From Bacillota bacterium (GTDB lineage: Bacteria > Bacillota > Clostridia > Peptostreptococcales > Anaerovoracaceae), in assembly GCA_016287035.1 (NCBI GenBank), contig JAEEVI010000023.1, positions 1 to 5,953 of the forward strand: DNA of 5,953 nucleotides. The letters run 5' to 3'. The position numbers were made by a program, and so were the translations under genes. Of the stretch, positions 1 to 5,751 are shown one piece after another (positions within the stretch are counted from its first letter, which is position 1; every line of letters begins with the position of its first letter). A model generated the notes under the pieces. The model saw only the letters and a list, made by a program, of their open reading frames with translations. It had not been told where the DNA came from and made no database searches.

Positions 1-505
1 GATGATGGTGCCGCAGGCGGAGAAGATCGCTCTGGACATGGGCAAGCCTCTCGTCATAACAGTAGGGCGCATGCTGATATCCCCGGGCAATATAAACGTG
101 GTTCCCGGAAGGGTCGAGATGTATTTCGACATAAGAGATCTCTCGATGGACAGGGTCCGCGAGGCGCAGAGGCGCGTGACGGAGGCCTGCGAAAAGGCCG
201 CCGCGGAGCGCGGCGTAAAGGTCACGGTAAGCGAGATAACGACCGTGGAGGCGAGGGCTCTCTGCCCGGCGCTCGAGGACAGGCTCGAGGCGACGGCCAA
301 AGAGCACGGCCTTAAGTACCGCAGGATGATGAGCGGAGCCGTCCACGACGCTCAGCTCGTCGCCACGCTGACGGACGCGGCGATGCTGTTCGTTCCGAGC
401 AGGGGCGGCATAAGCCACGACCCCGCCGAATGGAGCGACTGGGAGGACCTCAACGCCGGTGCGGACGTCCTTCTCGACACGCTCGTCAAGTGGAACGAGG
501 AATAG
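1..505 (+). CDS. M20-family amidase (hydantoinase/carbamoylase type), C-terminal part, 5' end outside window
   Basis: Zinc-dependent hydrolase of the M20 peptidase superfamily, in the branch containing N-carbamoyl-L-amino-acid hydrolases, allantoate amidohydrolases and beta-ureidopropionases; such enzymes remove carbamoyl or ureido groups in the cytoplasm. About 167 residues are visible, and the family usually has about 400, so the N-terminal catalytic half is missing. The visible part begins in the dimerisation ('lid') domain, with the typical stretch ISPGNINVVPGRVEMYFDIR. It returns to the catalytic domain with SGAVHDAQ (His115 of the visible part) and FVPSRGGISHDPAEW (His139). The GISH-x-P-x-E histidine is a family metal ligand. 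The ATG at base 2 is almost certainly an internal Met. The TAG stop at 503-505 is followed by a strong terminator. The exact substrate cannot be told from this fragment. The family call is firm; the subfamily is not. Confidence 0.88.
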   Translation, partial: MMVPQAEKIALDMGKPLVITVGRMLISPGNINVVPGRVEMYFDIRDLSMDRVREAQRRVTEACEKAAAERGVKVTVSEITTVEARALCPALEDRLEATAKEHGLKYRRMMSGAVHDAQLVATLTDAAMLFVPSRGGISHDPAEWSDWEDLNAGADVLLDTLVKWNEE

Positions 506-518
506 ACGCAAAAAACAC

Positions 519-560
519 GAGAGCAGGAGGGCTGAAAAGCTCTCCTGCTCTTTTCTTTCC
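519..560. terminator. Bidirectional intrinsic terminator between convergent genes
   Basis: Bases 520-533 pair with 538-551, a stem of about 14 pairs with one G-T wobble (530/541), closed by a GAAA loop at 534-537. On the + strand it is followed by TTTTCTTTCC (551-560). On the - strand the complement of the A-run at 510-515 gives a T-run just past the stem. It lies 14 bases after the stop of the amidase gene and about 24 bases after the stop of the leftward kinase-like gene, so one hairpin plausibly ends both transcripts. Confidence 0.9.
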
Positions 561-574
561 GAACGCGCTACGCG

Positions 575-1156
575 CTATCTGTTCGCCGCCTCGCAGATGA
601 TGTCGACGCAGAAATCCATGCCCAGGCTCTCGACGTCGAGGATGAGGTCGTAGTTGTTGTAATCGCCCCACTTGTGGCCGCTGAAGTATTCGTAGAACGC
701 GCGGCGCTCGTGGTCGATCTTCTTCATCTTCTTCTTGACGACCTCCGGATCCGTCTCCCCGAGGATCTCCTTCACCCTCTCGGCGCGGAACTGTTTGCTG
801 CTGTGAAGGAATACGTTGAGACTGTCGAAGCCGGCTTCCCTGAGGATGACGTCCGCGCAGCGGCCTATTATGATGCAGGGACCCTTTGCCGCTATGCGCA
901 GGATGACGTCTTTCTGGATGTTGTAGATATCGTCCTTGAGGTCGTAGGATATAGGAGTGATCTTTCTGATGAGGCTCTCGCTGAAGGAGATGCCCTCCCC
1001 GTGAGAGCTGAGATAGTCGTACTCCATCCCGCTGTCCATGACGGCCTGACGGATTATGTCCTTGTCGTAGTATTCGATGCCGAGCTTTTCGGAGACGGCT
1101 TTAGCCACGCTCGTACCGTAGGATCCGTACTCCCTGCTGATGGCGATCATCTTCAT
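575..1156 (-). CDS. Cytidylate kinase-like family protein (AAA_26 type)
   Basis: A 193-residue P-loop protein of the 'cytidylate kinase-like' family, which resembles CMP kinase but is usually found in addition to the housekeeping Cmk; the real substrate of this family is not settled. Family landmarks are the N-terminal ISREYGSYG loop (residues 6-14), YYDKDII (29-35), the strand and loop GPCIIIGRCADVIL (92-105), the basic helix region around KKKMKKIDHERRAFYEYF (141-158), and a C-terminal YDLILDVES. The nucleotide-binding loop reads GSYGTSVAK, where relatives commonly have GSGGREIAK or similar. The ATG at 1156 is preceded by GGAG (complement of 1164-1167) at a 7-base spacing. That site lies within the last codons of the upstream lipoprotein gene, whose stop is only 4 bases away, so the two genes are one unit and probably translationally coupled. 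Cytoplasmic; no signal peptide or membrane segment. Confidence 0.85.
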   Translation of the reverse strand: MKMIAISREYGSYGTSVAKAVSEKLGIEYYDKDIIRQAVMDSGMEYDYLSSHGEGISFSESLIRKITPISYDLKDDIYNIQKDVILRIAAKGPCIIIGRCADVILREAGFDSLNVFLHSSKQFRAERVKEILGETDPEVVKKKMKKIDHERRAFYEYFSGHKWGDYNNYDLILDVESLGMDFCVDIICEAANR

Positions 1157-1160
1157 AGTT

Positions 1161-1703
1161 CTACTCCGCCTTTATCAATTCGAAACCGTAGAAATTATAA
1201 TCCTCTTCCATTATATCACTTTTGAGAAAATTAATGAACTTCTCCGCTTCTGCGGGAGCGGCGGATCTCTTTATGACCGCGGCGGAATAGATCGCGAAAT
1301 CACCGTCGAAGTACTCCGGATCCACCGGCCCGGTGAACAGTTCGGTGCGGGTGGCGGAGTCTATGATGTTGTTCCTGTTGGGATTGGCCTCCTTCGGGGC
1401 GTTCTTGTCGAGCCAGTCGAGCTCCATATCCGCGTCGGCGATGAAAACGTCGCATCTGTAGCCGGCCTCGATCTGCGCGGCGAGCACGGGACCTCCGTCC
1501 AGCGTCACTTTTACCGTGACGTTCGGCGCGTAGTCGAGATACTTCTGCGCGGCGCAGGACATTATCTCCATGCAGTTGTCGGGCGCGAAGACCGTGAGGG
1601 TGTATGGCGTCGTGTCTTCCGCTGCCGCCTGACGGCCGCAGGCCGAAAGTGATGCCGCGAGCAGCATCGCCAGTACGATCGCGAGGATCTTTCCGGGCTT
1701 CAT
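1161..1703 (-). CDS. Short ModA-like substrate-binding lipoprotein lacking most of lobe II
   Basis: A 180-residue secreted lipoprotein: a Lys-containing n-region, a hydrophobic core (residues 6-20) and a lipobox LSAC with the acylated Cys at 22. The mature part starts like periplasmic molybdate-binding proteins: YTLTVFAP (34-41), an amphipathic helix, VTVKVTLDGGPVLAAQIEAG (62-81), CDVFIADADMELDWL (84-98). It then jumps from RNNIIDSATR (110-119) almost directly to a family-like C-terminus, DFAIYSAAVIK (135-145) and AEKFINFLKSDI...YGFE. The mature length is about 159 residues against about 230 in ModA; the missing part corresponds to most of the second lobe. The serines that hold oxyanion in ModA are not seen at the matching places (APDNCM and DGGPV). 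The frame is open and has a good ribosome site, so this is not an obvious pseudogene. The ATG at 1703 was chosen because GGAGGT (complement of 1711-1716) sits 7 bases upstream; a longer TTG start at 1718 would overlap that site. No modB or modC is in view. Ligand unknown. Confidence 0.75.
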   Translation of the reverse strand: MKPGKILAIVLAMLLAASLSACGRQAAAEDTTPYTLTVFAPDNCMEIMSCAAQKYLDYAPNVTVKVTLDGGPVLAAQIEAGYRCDVFIADADMELDWLDKNAPKEANPNRNNIIDSATRTELFTGPVDPEYFDGDFAIYSAAVIKRSAAPAEAEKFINFLKSDIMEEDYNFYGFELIKAE

Positions 1704-1710
1704 CTGTGAT

Positions 1711-1716
1711 ACCTCC
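1711..1716 (-). promoter_or_regulatory. Shine-Dalgarno site deciding the start of the ModA-like lipoprotein
   Basis: The minus strand reads GGAGGT 7 bases before the ATG at 1703. The next upstream in-frame start (TTG at 1718) overlaps this site and has none of its own, so it is very unlikely to be used. Confidence 0.85.
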
Positions 1717-1733
1717 AAAGTTATAATAGCCGC

Positions 1734-1762
1734 TTGTTAGGGGAATACCGCGGTGCTATAAT
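1734..1762 (+). promoter_or_regulatory. Sigma-70/sigma-A type promoter of the ABC exporter operon
   Basis: A -35 box TTGTTA (1734-1739, four of six consensus bases) and a perfect -10 box TATAAT (1757-1762) are separated by 17 bases. Transcription should start near 1769, leaving a leader of about 46 bases before the ATG at 1815. The promoter lies upstream of and inside the N-terminal extension of the longest reading frame, which argues that the extension is not translated. The -10 box lies in the left arm of the inverted repeat described separately, so this promoter may be repressed. Confidence 0.75.
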
Positions 1763-1793
1763 AAAGCGCAATTATTTATTTATAGCATATTCC
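1742..1793. repeat. Imperfect inverted repeat over the exporter promoter, possible operator
   Basis: The core arms are GCTATAATAAA (1755-1765) and TTTATTTATAGC (1775-1786), complementary apart from one extra base, with a 9-base spacer. A second outer pair, GGAATA (1742-1747) and TATTCC (1788-1793), is exactly complementary but unevenly spaced. The centre falls near the predicted transcription start, and the left arm contains the -10 box. Because the arms straddle the start site, a DNA-binding repressor site fits better than an RNA hairpin. No regulator gene is visible nearby; the role is inferred. Confidence 0.5.
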
Positions 1794-1814
1794 GCGAAAG
1801 GTACGCAAGGTAAA

Positions 1815-3545
1815 ATGATAAAAAAGTTGGCGGGCTGCGTAAGGGAGTACACGCTCCCCTCACTCATAACGCCTGTGCTGATATTGGGAGAATCGATACT
1901 CGAGGTCCTGATACCGTTCTATATGGCCGACCTGATCGATCTGGGCATCGACGCGGGCGACATGGACTTTATACGCAGCTGCGGGATAAAGCTCATCGTC
2001 CTCGCCATGCTCTCGCTCGCGTGCGGCATCGCCGCCGGCTGCATGGCCTCCGTCGCTTCCGCGGGCTTCGCGAAGAACCTCATGCACGACATGTATCACC
2101 GCATCCAGCGCTTCTCGTTCGCGAACATCGACAAGTTCTCGACGGGAGGGCTCGTCACGCGCCTCACCACGGACGTGACTAACGTCCAGATGGCCTTTCA
2201 GATGGCGCTGCGCGGCCTCGTGCGCAGCCCGTCGCTCATAGTCTTCGCGCTCATAATGGCGTTCAGGATCAACACCACTCTTCCGCTCGTATTCATCTGC
2301 GCCATCCCGGTGCTTGGCGTAGGCATATTCCTTATATTCAGAAACGCTCATCCTCTCTTCGTGAGGGTCTTCAAGATATACGACAGGCTCAACAGCGTCG
2401 TCCAGGAGAACCTCCGAGGCATCCGCGTCGTGAAGGCGTTCATCAGGGAGGACCACGAGACGGAAAAGTTCATGGACGTCTCGGGCGACATGTACAGGAC
2501 GAATCTCAGGGCCGAGTACATAATGGCGTGCCTGGCGCCGCTGATGCAGTTCGCCATGTACGCGTGCATGCTGCTCATCGCGTGGATCGGCGCGCGGCTC
2601 ATAGTCTCCGGCTCCATGACGTCCGGAAAGCTCATGAGCTTTCTGTCTTACGTCATGCAGATCCTCATCAGCCTAATGTTCCTGTCGATGATAATAATGA
2701 TGAGCGTCATCGCCAGCGCCGCCGCGAGGAGGATATGCGAGGTCCTCGACGAGGAGCCTGATATAAAGGACCCCGAAGGGGACGCGGTGACGGAGCTCGC
2801 CGACGGCTCGATAAGATTCGAGCGCGTGAGCTTCGGCTATTCGAAGGATACCGACTGCCTGACCGACATAGATCTCGAGATACGGTCGGGCGAGACGATA
2901 GGGATAATAGGAGGGACCGGCAGCGGAAAGAGCAGCCTCGTGCAGCTCATACCGCGGCTCTACGACGTGACGGCGGGCCGCGTGCTCGTCGGAGGCGCCG
3001 ACGTGCGCGGCTACGACCTGTTCGCGCTGAGGAGCGGCGTCGCGATGGTACTTCAGAAGAACGTGCTGTTCTCGGGCACCGTCAGGGAGAACCTGCTCTG
3101 GGGCAACAAGGACGCGTCGGACGAGGATCTAGTCCGGGCGTGCGTGATCGCCCAGGCCGACGGCTTTATAAGGCAGATGCCCGACGGCTACGACAGCCGC
3201 ATAGAGCAGGGCGGCACGAACGTTTCGGGAGGACAGCGCCAGAGGCTCTGCATAGCCAGGGCGATAGTCGGTTCTCCCAGGATCCTCATCCTCGACGATT
3301 CGACTAGCGCCGTCGATACAGCTACGGACGCGCTGATAAGGAAAGGCTTCCGCGAGATGCTTCCCGAAACGACGAAGCTCATAATCGCGCAGCGCATATC
3401 GTCCATCCAGGACGCCGACAGGATAATAGTGCTGAACGAAGGCCGCGTCGACGGCTTCGGAACGCACGAGGAGCTCATGGCGTCCAATCAGATCTACAGG
3501 GAAGTCTGCGAAGCGCAGACCAGGGACGGTGATTTCGATGCCTGA
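1815..3545 (+). CDS. ABC exporter half-transporter, subunit with degenerate ATPase site (BmrC/YheI-like)
   Basis: A 576-residue type IV (ABCB-like) exporter subunit in the cytoplasmic membrane. Six membrane helices lie at about 16-38, 57-80, 136-151, 155-175, 240-264 and 273-299, followed by the nucleotide-binding domain. Motifs: Walker A GGTGSGKSS (366-374), Q-loop Gln414, signature NVSGGQRQR (469-477), Walker B LILDDSTSAVD with Asp494 followed by Asp495 where the catalytic Glu is expected, and a switch loop IIAQR with Gln526 in place of His. Both changes are the known mark of the degenerate half of heterodimeric exporters such as TM287/288 and BmrCD, so the next gene should be its partner. 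The ATG at 1815 gives the usual family length and a normal N-terminus (MIKKLAGCVREY). The longer frame begins with TTG in the -35 box at 1734 and is rejected. The ribosome site is weak (AAGG at 1807-1810, only 4 bases before the ATG). Substrate unknown; drug or lipid-like export is the general family role. Confidence 0.92.
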   Translation: MIKKLAGCVREYTLPSLITPVLILGESILEVLIPFYMADLIDLGIDAGDMDFIRSCGIKLIVLAMLSLACGIAAGCMASVASAGFAKNLMHDMYHRIQRFSFANIDKFSTGGLVTRLTTDVTNVQMAFQMALRGLVRSPSLIVFALIMAFRINTTLPLVFICAIPVLGVGIFLIFRNAHPLFVRVFKIYDRLNSVVQENLRGIRVVKAFIREDHETEKFMDVSGDMYRTNLRAEYIMACLAPLMQFAMYACMLLIAWIGARLIVSGSMTSGKLMSFLSYVMQILISLMFLSMIIMMSVIASAAARRICEVLDEEPDIKDPEGDAVTELADGSIRFERVSFGYSKDTDCLTDIDLEIRSGETIGIIGGTGSGKSSLVQLIPRLYDVTAGRVLVGGADVRGYDLFALRSGVAMVLQKNVLFSGTVRENLLWGNKDASDEDLVRACVIAQADGFIRQMPDGYDSRIEQGGTNVSGGQRQRLCIARAIVGSPRILILDDSTSAVDTATDALIRKGFREMLPETTKLIIAQRISSIQDADRIIVLNEGRVDGFGTHEELMASNQIYREVCEAQTRDGDFDA

Positions 3546-5481
3546 AGATAAAAAGAAGCAGGCGCCGCAGGGCGGCGGGATGCGCGGCGGAAGAGCCGCG
3601 GCGCAGGGGCGCATAAGGCTTGACGAGGATTCCGGAAAGAACGCCATTCGCATGTTCTCATATATCAAGGGCTCCAACAGAGTCCTGTTCCTGCTCGCCA
3701 TGGCGGCGATATTCGTCGCGGCGCTCGTCAGCGTGCGCTCGTCGACGTTCATCGGAGAGCTGATAGACGACCATATCGTGCCTCTGCTGCTCGCCGGGTC
3801 GCGCGACCTGAGCGGCGCCGTGCCCGCGATCGTCCGCATGGGAACGCTGTACGGCATATCCATAGCGGTCACGCTCGCCCAGACGCTCATGCTCGCGAAG
3901 GTCACTCACGGCGTGCTCAAGCAGATAAGGGACGAGCTGTTCTCGCACATGGAGCGGCTTCCGATACGCTATTTCGATTCAAACGCGCACGGCAACATAA
4001 TGAGCCGCTATACGAACGACATCGACGCTATGCGCCAGATGCTCTCGATGAGCGTTCCGCAGGTGGTGCAGTCGGTCATCAGCGTGATCGTCCTGTTCAT
4101 CGCTATGGTCAGGATAAGCTTCCGGCTGACGCTCGTGGTGCTGGCGATGGTCGCCGTGATGTACGTGATAGTGCTCGCGATAGGCGGCAGGTCCGCTTCG
4201 AACTACGTGCTGCGCCAGAAGTCGCTCGGCGACATAAACGGCTACATCGAGGAGATGATAAACGGCCAGAAGGTCGTCAAGGTGTTCTGCCACGAGGAGG
4301 AGGCCAAGGCGGCTTTCGACGTGAAGAACAGGGACCTCTGCGAGAAGACGACAAAGGCCAACGTCTTCGCGAACATAATCCTGCCGATAATGGGCAACCT
4401 GAGCAATCTGCAGTACGCGCTCATAGCGATGATCGGCGGCTTCATCGCCATCAGCGGCGGCAGCGACCTGACGCTCGGAGAGATATCGGCGTTCCTGCTG
4501 CTCTCGAAGAACTTTTCGCAGCCTGTCAGCCAGATCTCCCAGCAGGTGAATTCCGTGGTGATGGCGCTCGCGGGCGCGGGGCGCGTCTTCGAGATGATGG
4601 ACGAGCCTGAGGAGGAGAATACCGGAAGGGTGCATCTCGTCAACGCGCGCGAGGCGGAGGACGGTACGCTAAGCGAATGCGAAGAGCGCACGGGCGTCTG
4701 GGCTTGGAAGAGCGTCACGCCGGAAGGCGGCACAGTCCTCACGAAGCTGCGTGGGGACGTGCGCATGGCGGACGTCGATTTCGGATACGTGCCGGAGAAG
4801 ACTGTGCTGCACGACATAAGCCTGTACGCGAAGCCCGGCCAGAAGATCGCCTTCGTCGGCTCGACCGGCGCGGGCAAGACCACGATAACGAATCTGCTGA
4901 ACAGGTTCTACGACGTAAAGGACGGATCGATAACCTACGACGGCATCGATATAAAGGATATCGACAAGACGGATCTCAGAAGGTCTCTGGGTATGGTCCT
5001 CCAGGACACGAATCTGTTTACAGGGACGATAAAGGACAACATACGCTACGGAAGGCTCGACGCGACTGACGAGGAGGTCGTCGCCGCCGCGAAGCTTGCC
5101 AACGCGCACGGCTTCATAAAGAGGCTCCCGCAGGGGTACGATACGGTCATATCCGGGACGGGGAGCCAGCTCTCGCAGGGACAGTGCCAGCTGCTGGCGA
5201 TAGCGCGCTGCGCCGTCGCGGACCCGCCCGTCATGATACTGGACGAGGCGACGAGCAGCATAGACACGAGAACGGAGAGCCTCGTGCAGCAGGGCATGGA
5301 CAAGCTGATGGCCGGACGCACGGTCTTCGTCATCGCCCACAGGCTCTCGACCGTCCAGAACTCCAACGCGATCATGGTCCTGGAGAACGGGCGCATAATA
5401 GAGCGCGGCGACCACGACGATCTGATCGCGCAGAAGGGACGGTATTACCAGCTGTACACCGGCGGCGCCGCGCAGGCGTGA
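3538..5481 (+). CDS. ABC exporter half-transporter, catalytic subunit (BmrD/YheH-like)
   Basis: A 647-residue partner of the preceding gene. A basic, glycine-rich N-terminal tail (1-30) precedes six membrane helices at about 48-66, 101-123, 175-193, 197-216, 290-306 and 313-335. Between the membrane part and the ATPase domain is an insert of about 45 residues (roughly 358-404) with an ECEERTGVWAWK stretch, as I recall from clostridial relatives. Motifs: Walker A GSTGAGKTT (441-449), Q-loop Gln489, signature LSQGQCQ (545-551, Gln for the first Gly of LSGGQ), Walker B VMILDEATS with catalytic Glu570, and switch His601 in VIAHRLS. Its catalytic residues plus the intact signature of the partner form the working ATP site. 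The ATG at 3538 overlaps the end of the first gene by 8 bases, with SD-like GGTGA at 3528-3532, implying translational coupling. A GTG start at 3529 is possible but poorly spaced from any ribosome site. Substrate unknown. Confidence 0.93.
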   Translation: MPEDKKKQAPQGGGMRGGRAAAQGRIRLDEDSGKNAIRMFSYIKGSNRVLFLLAMAAIFVAALVSVRSSTFIGELIDDHIVPLLLAGSRDLSGAVPAIVRMGTLYGISIAVTLAQTLMLAKVTHGVLKQIRDELFSHMERLPIRYFDSNAHGNIMSRYTNDIDAMRQMLSMSVPQVVQSVISVIVLFIAMVRISFRLTLVVLAMVAVMYVIVLAIGGRSASNYVLRQKSLGDINGYIEEMINGQKVVKVFCHEEEAKAAFDVKNRDLCEKTTKANVFANIILPIMGNLSNLQYALIAMIGGFIAISGGSDLTLGEISAFLLLSKNFSQPVSQISQQVNSVVMALAGAGRVFEMMDEPEEENTGRVHLVNAREAEDGTLSECEERTGVWAWKSVTPEGGTVLTKLRGDVRMADVDFGYVPEKTVLHDISLYAKPGQKIAFVGSTGAGKTTITNLLNRFYDVKDGSITYDGIDIKDIDKTDLRRSLGMVLQDTNLFTGTIKDNIRYGRLDATDEEVVAAAKLANAHGFIKRLPQGYDTVISGTGSQLSQGQCQLLAIARCAVADPPVMILDEATSSIDTRTESLVQQGMDKLMAGRTVFVIAHRLSTVQNSNAIMVLENGRIIERGDHDDLIAQKGRYYQLYTGGAAQA

Positions 5482-5489
5482 GCCGCGGG

Positions 5490-5513
5490 ACGATAAGAAA
5501 GACGATAAGAAAG
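5490..5513 (+). repeat. Perfect 12-base tandem duplication
   Basis: ACGATAAGAAAG occurs twice in a row (5490-5501 and 5502-5513), starting 8 bases after the stop of the second ABC gene. The second copy runs into the left arm of the terminator stem by three bases. It is probably a local slippage duplication; no function is evident. Confidence 0.85.
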
Positions 5514-5543
5514 AGGAGCGCTTGATGCGCTCCTCTTGTGTTT
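5511..5543 (+). terminator. Intrinsic terminator of the ABC exporter operon
   Basis: AAGAGGAGCGC (5511-5521) and GCGCTCCTCTT (5527-5537) form a perfect 11-pair stem with a 5-base loop TTGAT. It is followed by TTGTGTTTAG, an interrupted T-tract. It lies 29 bases after the TGA of the second ABC gene. On the other strand the sequence past the stem is rich in T and C, so weak termination in that direction is possible. Confidence 0.8.
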
Positions 5544-5560
5544 AGCGTGAAGTTGAGAGT

Positions 5561-5578
5561 CGGCGGCGAAGACCGCCG
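5561..5578. other. Local hairpin in the left arm of the inverted-repeat element
   Basis: CGGCGG (5561-5566) pairs exactly with CCGCCG (5573-5578) around a CGAAGA loop. It competes with pairing to the far arm, so a cruciform or RNA could switch between two local hairpins and one long stem. Confidence 0.55.
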
Positions 5579-5729
5579 CGAGGTGTCTCGAGCGAGCTTT
5601 AGCGGGACCCGTTGAGCAAGCGGGCTGAGGGAGAACGCGAAGCGTTCAGCCGGACGACTGTCGGCCGGCGGCCCGAAGCGCTGCGCGGCGAAACGCCGGT
5701 CCCGCAAAGCGAAGCGAATGACACCGAGA

Positions 5730-5745
5730 GGCGGCCTTTGCCGCC
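5730..5745. terminator. Short GC hairpin just past the stop of the leftward HAD gene
   Basis: GGCGGC (5730-5735) and GCCGCC (5740-5745) pair around a 4-base loop CTTT. On the minus strand it begins 6 bases after the TGA at 5754-5752, the right place for a terminator. No T-run follows on that strand (the next bases are TCTCGG), so it may protect the transcript end rather than terminate. It is also the right end of the inverted-repeat element. Confidence 0.35.
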
Positions 5746-5751
5746 GTTTGA

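Larger units (their letters stand above)
5561..5746. repeat. 186-base element with 49-base terminal inverted repeats (MITE-like or palindromic intergenic repeat)
   Basis: Bases 5561-5609 and 5698-5746 are complementary end to end in a single register without gaps: about 34 of 49 positions pair, 22 of the outermost 27. Uninterrupted blocks are CGGCGGC/GCCGCCG at the very ends (5561-5567 and 5740-5746), GGTGTC/GACACC (5582-5587 and 5720-5725) and GCGGGACC/GGTCCCGC (5602-5609 and 5698-5705). The 88-base middle has its own hairpins, including GAACGC-GAA-GCGTTC (5633-5647) and GGCTGA/TCAGCC (5623-5628 and 5646-5651). It has no convincing gene and fills the space between two convergent genes. The symmetry is seen directly; that it is mobile or repeated in the genome is inference. 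A structured RNA in the operon's 3' region is the main alternative. Confidence 0.65.

Noticed and set aside
674..1652. Plus-strand open frames opposite the kinase-like and lipoprotein genes
   Set aside because: The minus-strand products have clear family motifs, ribosome sites and a signal peptide; the plus-strand products have none.
1161..1703. Frameshift as the cause of the short ModA-like protein
   Set aside because: The missing middle lobe is not found in another frame or strand nearby; the sequence for it is simply absent, so an in-frame deletion or a short family fits better.
1704..1718. TTG start at 1718 for the ModA-like lipoprotein
   Set aside because: It overlaps the GGAGGT ribosome site that serves the ATG at 1703, and the signal peptide is normal from that ATG.
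1723..1728. Minus-strand TATTAT as a -10 box for the lipoprotein gene
   Set aside because: No recognisable -35 box at 16-18 bases spacing, and transcription would begin almost at the ribosome site. The true promoter of this unit is unresolved.
1734..1814. N-terminal extension of the first ABC gene starting at a TTG
   Set aside because: The TTG is part of the -35 box of a good promoter whose start site lies downstream of it, and the ATG at 1815 gives the normal family length and N-terminus.
1860..2456. Long minus-strand open frames opposite the ABC genes (also at 3129-3905, 3979-4635 and 4669-5415)
   Set aside because: They are rich in Arg, His, Asp and Val in low-complexity patterns, lack recognisable domains, and lie opposite well-identified genes; they are codon-bias shadows.
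3529..3537. GTG start at 3529 for the second ABC gene
   Set aside because: The AGGGA upstream would be only 2-3 bases away, while the ATG at 3538 has better spacing. It adds only three residues and cannot be fully excluded.
5482..5751. CRISPR array or tRNA in the last intergenic region
   Set aside because: There is no regularly spaced repeat and no cloverleaf; the symmetry is that of one inverted repeat, not of a repeat-spacer array.
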